Origin: an uncultured Allobaculum sp.
GTDB taxonomy: Bacteria > Bacillota_I > Bacilli_A > Erysipelotrichales > Erysipelotrichaceae
Reading direction: 5' to 3'
Assembly: GCA_948467695.1 (NCBI GenBank)
Contig: CAOKFJ010000084.1
Coordinates: 1 to 7,305, forward strand
DNA length: 7,305 nt
Below the pieces are notes generated by a model that made no database searches, was not told where the DNA came from, and saw only the letters and a list, made by a program, of their open reading frames with translations. Shown in pieces: positions 5,894 to 7,305 of this stretch. The position numbers were made by a program, and so were the translations under genes. Numbering within the stretch: the first letter of the stretch is position 1; every line of letters begins with the position of its first letter.

Positions 5894-6187
5894 AGCCTTA
5901 CCATCGCCTTCCTGCCGTCAATACGGCGTTCTATTGCTTCATCTTAGTGAGTTTAAATTCGCTTTGCACGAACAACGTCCGCAAAAAGTCATTTTTTCTC
6001 AAAAGAGGAAACGCATTCAGGGCAAATATATGGTTTTTGCAACATTTTTACTCAAAGAACTTTATTCAGTCGAAATATGAATATATTAATAATCGTGCTT
6101 TCTCAGCTTTCCATATACACTGTATTCAGATTTCGAAGTCCATTAGTATGCTGTTTTGCTTTAATTGGACTTGCAGGGAGATTGTTT
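5894..6187. other. Divergent intergenic region between gntR and the acetyltransferase gene
   Basis: This 294-base AT-rich stretch separates two divergent genes and must hold both promoters. The best rightward candidate is TTGCAA (6037-6042), 18 bases, TTTATT (6061-6066), which is weak. No good leftward promoter was found. A short GCCGT/ACGGC hairpin at about 5914-5927 lies in the gntR leader. An open frame from 6077 enters the acetyltransferase in frame but has no ribosome binding site. Confidence 0.4.
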
Positions 6188-6649
6188 ATGCGTATTCGTC
6201 CGTACTGTCCAGATGACTGTCCAAAACTCATCCATCTCTTTAAAGACACCATTCACCGCGTCAACGCCAAAGACTACACGCCAGAACAGATTGCGGTATG
6301 GGCAGATGCGCCGATTGATCTGAACAAATGGAACGAGCGCTTTGAACATAGTCATACGCTGGTTGCTGTAATCGATAACGAGATTGCCGGATTTGCCAAC
6401 ATGGAAGAGTCGGGATATCTCGACTGCCTGTATGTGCATGCAGACCATCAAAGAAAAGGCATTGCTTCAACGCTGTGCGATGCGCTTGAAGCCTCGTGCC
6501 AGGCATCAGCGTTTATTACCGAAGCCTCCATTACCGCCTCTTCTTTTTTCCTGAAGCGCGGATATGACATTCTCAAAAAGCAGACCGTTGTTCGAAGCGG
6601 CATCGAACTGACCAACTTTGTCATGTGCAAATCCGCATCAAATTCCTGA
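6188..6649 (+). CDS. GNAT-family N-acetyltransferase, YafP-like
   Basis: 153 residues, the usual size for a single GNAT domain. It should transfer an acetyl group from acetyl-CoA to an unknown amine in the cytoplasm. The N terminus MRIRPYCPDD is the standard first strand of the fold. YTPEQIAVWA (30-39) is shared with the YafP-like subgroup. The acetyl-CoA pyrophosphate loop is Q88-R-K-G-I-A93 inside LYVHADHQRKGIASTL. ASITASSFFLKRGY (113-126) is the C-terminal motif B region, and the end (LTNFVMCK) also resembles YafP. The start at 6188 has GGGAG seven bases upstream. The longer frame from 6077 would add 37 hydrophobic residues without a ribosome binding site and is rejected. Stop is TGA. It is followed 75 bases later by the TfoX-domain gene on the same strand, with no terminator between, so the two may be co-transcribed. 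Confidence 0.85.
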   Translation: MRIRPYCPDDCPKLIHLFKDTIHRVNAKDYTPEQIAVWADAPIDLNKWNERFEHSHTLVAVIDNEIAGFANMEESGYLDCLYVHADHQRKGIASTLCDALEASCQASAFITEASITASSFFLKRGYDILKKQTVVRSGIELTNFVMCKSASNS

Positions 6650-6724
6650 CATCCCCCCCACGCGCTGATCTTTCCCGCCTGTATCCCAAAGGAAAATATA
6701 CTTATCTATTCACAGGAGACCTCT

Positions 6725-7072
6725 ATGCCCTCAACACCTTCTTTTCTGCACTTTGTTCTCGAACAGTTATCTTCCATCGAGTACGTTTCTACGCGTCCGA
6801 TGATGGGTGAATACCTTCTCTACTTCAAAGACAAGCTTGCCGGAGGCATCTATGATGATCGCCTCCTGCTCAAACCTGTACCCGCAGCGCTCGCCGCCTA
6901 TCCAGATGCGCCGATGGAAGAACCGTATCCCGGAGCGAAATGCATGCTCATGGTCGAAAACGTCGAAGACGGTGATGCTCTTGTTCGATGTCTGGAAGCG
7001 ATGTATGACGACCTTCCAGCGCCGAAGAAAAAAGCGCCAAAAAAGCCACGCTCCAAAACTGCCTCGAAATAA
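6725..7072 (+). CDS. Small TfoX N-terminal domain protein with lysine-rich tail
   Basis: 115 residues. Residues about 8-95 match the TfoX_N fold: RPMMGEYLLYFKDKLAGGI (24-42) corresponds to the R-M-F/M-G-x-Y segment, followed by YDDRLLLK (43-50) and YPGAKCMLMVE (68-78). No TfoX C-terminal domain is present, so this is one of the short stand-alone proteins, whose biochemical role is not established; a competence role should not be assumed. The last 18 residues form a Lys/Pro/Ala-rich basic tail (PAPKKKAPKKPRSK), which could bind nucleic acid or an acidic partner. Ribosome binding site AGGAG lies six bases before the ATG. A possible -10 TATACT lies at 6697-6702 but no -35 was found, so it may depend on the acetyltransferase promoter. 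Stop is TAA. Confidence 0.8.
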   Translation: MPSTPSFLHFVLEQLSSIEYVSTRPMMGEYLLYFKDKLAGGIYDDRLLLKPVPAALAAYPDAPMEEPYPGAKCMLMVENVEDGDALVRCLEAMYDDLPAPKKKAPKKPRSKTASK

Positions 7073-7159
7073 TCCTGAACCCTCAGCACACAGTCTTTAT
7101 CTGGATGGCGCAAAGCTTCAAACAAGACCTGTCCAAGCTTTATCCATTGCACAAACTGA

Positions 7160-7206
7160 CAGCGCCGAACTCTGCATAAGACAGATGTTCGGCGCTGTTT
7201 GGTTTA
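7160..7206 (+). terminator. Strong hairpin terminator after the TfoX-domain gene
   Basis: CAGCGCCGAAC (7160-7170) pairs with GTTCGGCGCTG (7187-7197) over 11 bases, with a further inner TCTG/CAGA pairing. TTTGGTTTAAT follows on the + strand. It lies 87 bases after the TfoX-domain gene, between convergent genes, and might also act on the minus-strand transcript, although that side has only a short T-run. Confidence 0.75.
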
Positions 7207-7229
7207 ATAAAATGCTGATCTGTTTCAGC
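7204..7229 (-). terminator. Weak possible terminator for the gene entering from the right
   Basis: On the minus strand GCTGA (7229-7225), loop AACAGA, TCAGC (7218-7214) are followed by ATTTTATTAA, starting four bases after the TAA at 7233. The stem has only five pairs, so activity is doubtful; the large hairpin at 7160-7197 lies just beyond. Confidence 0.35.
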
Positions 7230-7232
7230 TCG

Positions 7233-7305
7233 TTATCGAATATCGTTCTTTTCCCAGACAAAAGTCTTTGCCTTCAGCTCTCGAATCCGCTTTTCAATCT
7301 CGCAA
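7233..7305 (-). CDS. C-terminal fragment of an unidentified minus-strand gene
   Basis: Read from the right edge, 24 whole codons end in TAA (7235-7233). The peptide is charged and helix-like (EIEKRIRELKAKTF, then VWEKNDIR). The good codon texture, the convergent orientation with the TfoX-domain gene and the hairpins lying just after the stop suggest the tail of a real gene. Its start and family lie outside the window, and it is too short to identify. Confidence 0.45.
   Translation of the reverse strand, partial: CEIEKRIRELKAKTFVWEKNDIR

Noticed and set aside
6077..6187. N-terminal extension of the acetyltransferase giving a membrane-like segment
   Set aside because: There is no ribosome binding site before 6077, while GGGAG precedes 6188, where GNAT family members normally begin.

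Overview
This window looks like a chromosomal segment from a fermentative, probably anaerobic member of the Bacillota (Firmicutes). The evidence is strong AGGAG-type ribosome binding sites, intrinsic terminators, a CcpA-type cre box, and an ETF-linked lactate dehydrogenase operon of the kind described in Acetobacterium woodii. Base composition is moderate and the intergenic regions are AT-rich. I cannot name a genus.

Layout. Positions 1-355 are an AT-rich intergenic region. It has a possible promoter firing left out of the window and a promoter plus palindrome for the gene to the right. Positions 356-1108 (+) form one long reading frame for an acidic protein of unknown function with a coiled-coil tail. 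An in-frame TAG at 905-907 splits it, and an intrinsic terminator follows at 1170-1200. Positions 5869 down to 1405 (- strand) hold gntR/FCD regulator, etfB, etfA (with a one-cluster ferredoxin domain) and a GlcD/LctD-type FAD lactate dehydrogenase. Positions 6188-6649 (+) encode a YafP-like GNAT acetyltransferase and 6725-7072 (+) a small TfoX N-terminal-domain protein with a lysine-rich tail. A strong hairpin at 7160-7197 follows. The C-terminal end of an unidentified minus-strand gene enters from the right edge (7233-7305).

How the genes work together. EtfB, EtfA and the FAD dehydrogenase are packed tightly: a 12-nt gap between etfB and etfA, then an 8-nt overlap between etfA and the dehydrogenase gene. 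They should form a lactate dehydrogenase/ETF complex that couples lactate oxidation with NAD+ to oxidation of reduced ferredoxin (electron confurcation). The regulator gene lies upstream on the same strand but is separated from etfB by an intrinsic terminator. The etfB promoter region carries a perfect 8-3-8 palindrome matching LldR/PdhR-type operators, and a cre box matching the Bacillus consensus at all 14 positions and overlapping the -10. Together they suggest lactate induction through the GntR protein plus carbon catabolite repression. No lactate permease or racemase gene lies in the window.

The most unusual item is the interrupted gene at the left. The heptad pattern of isoleucines runs unbroken through the TAG and on for 66 further codons, so the stop is a recent nonsense mutation, a readthrough site or a sequence error. 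TAG is an ordinary stop here, since gntR and etfB both end with it.
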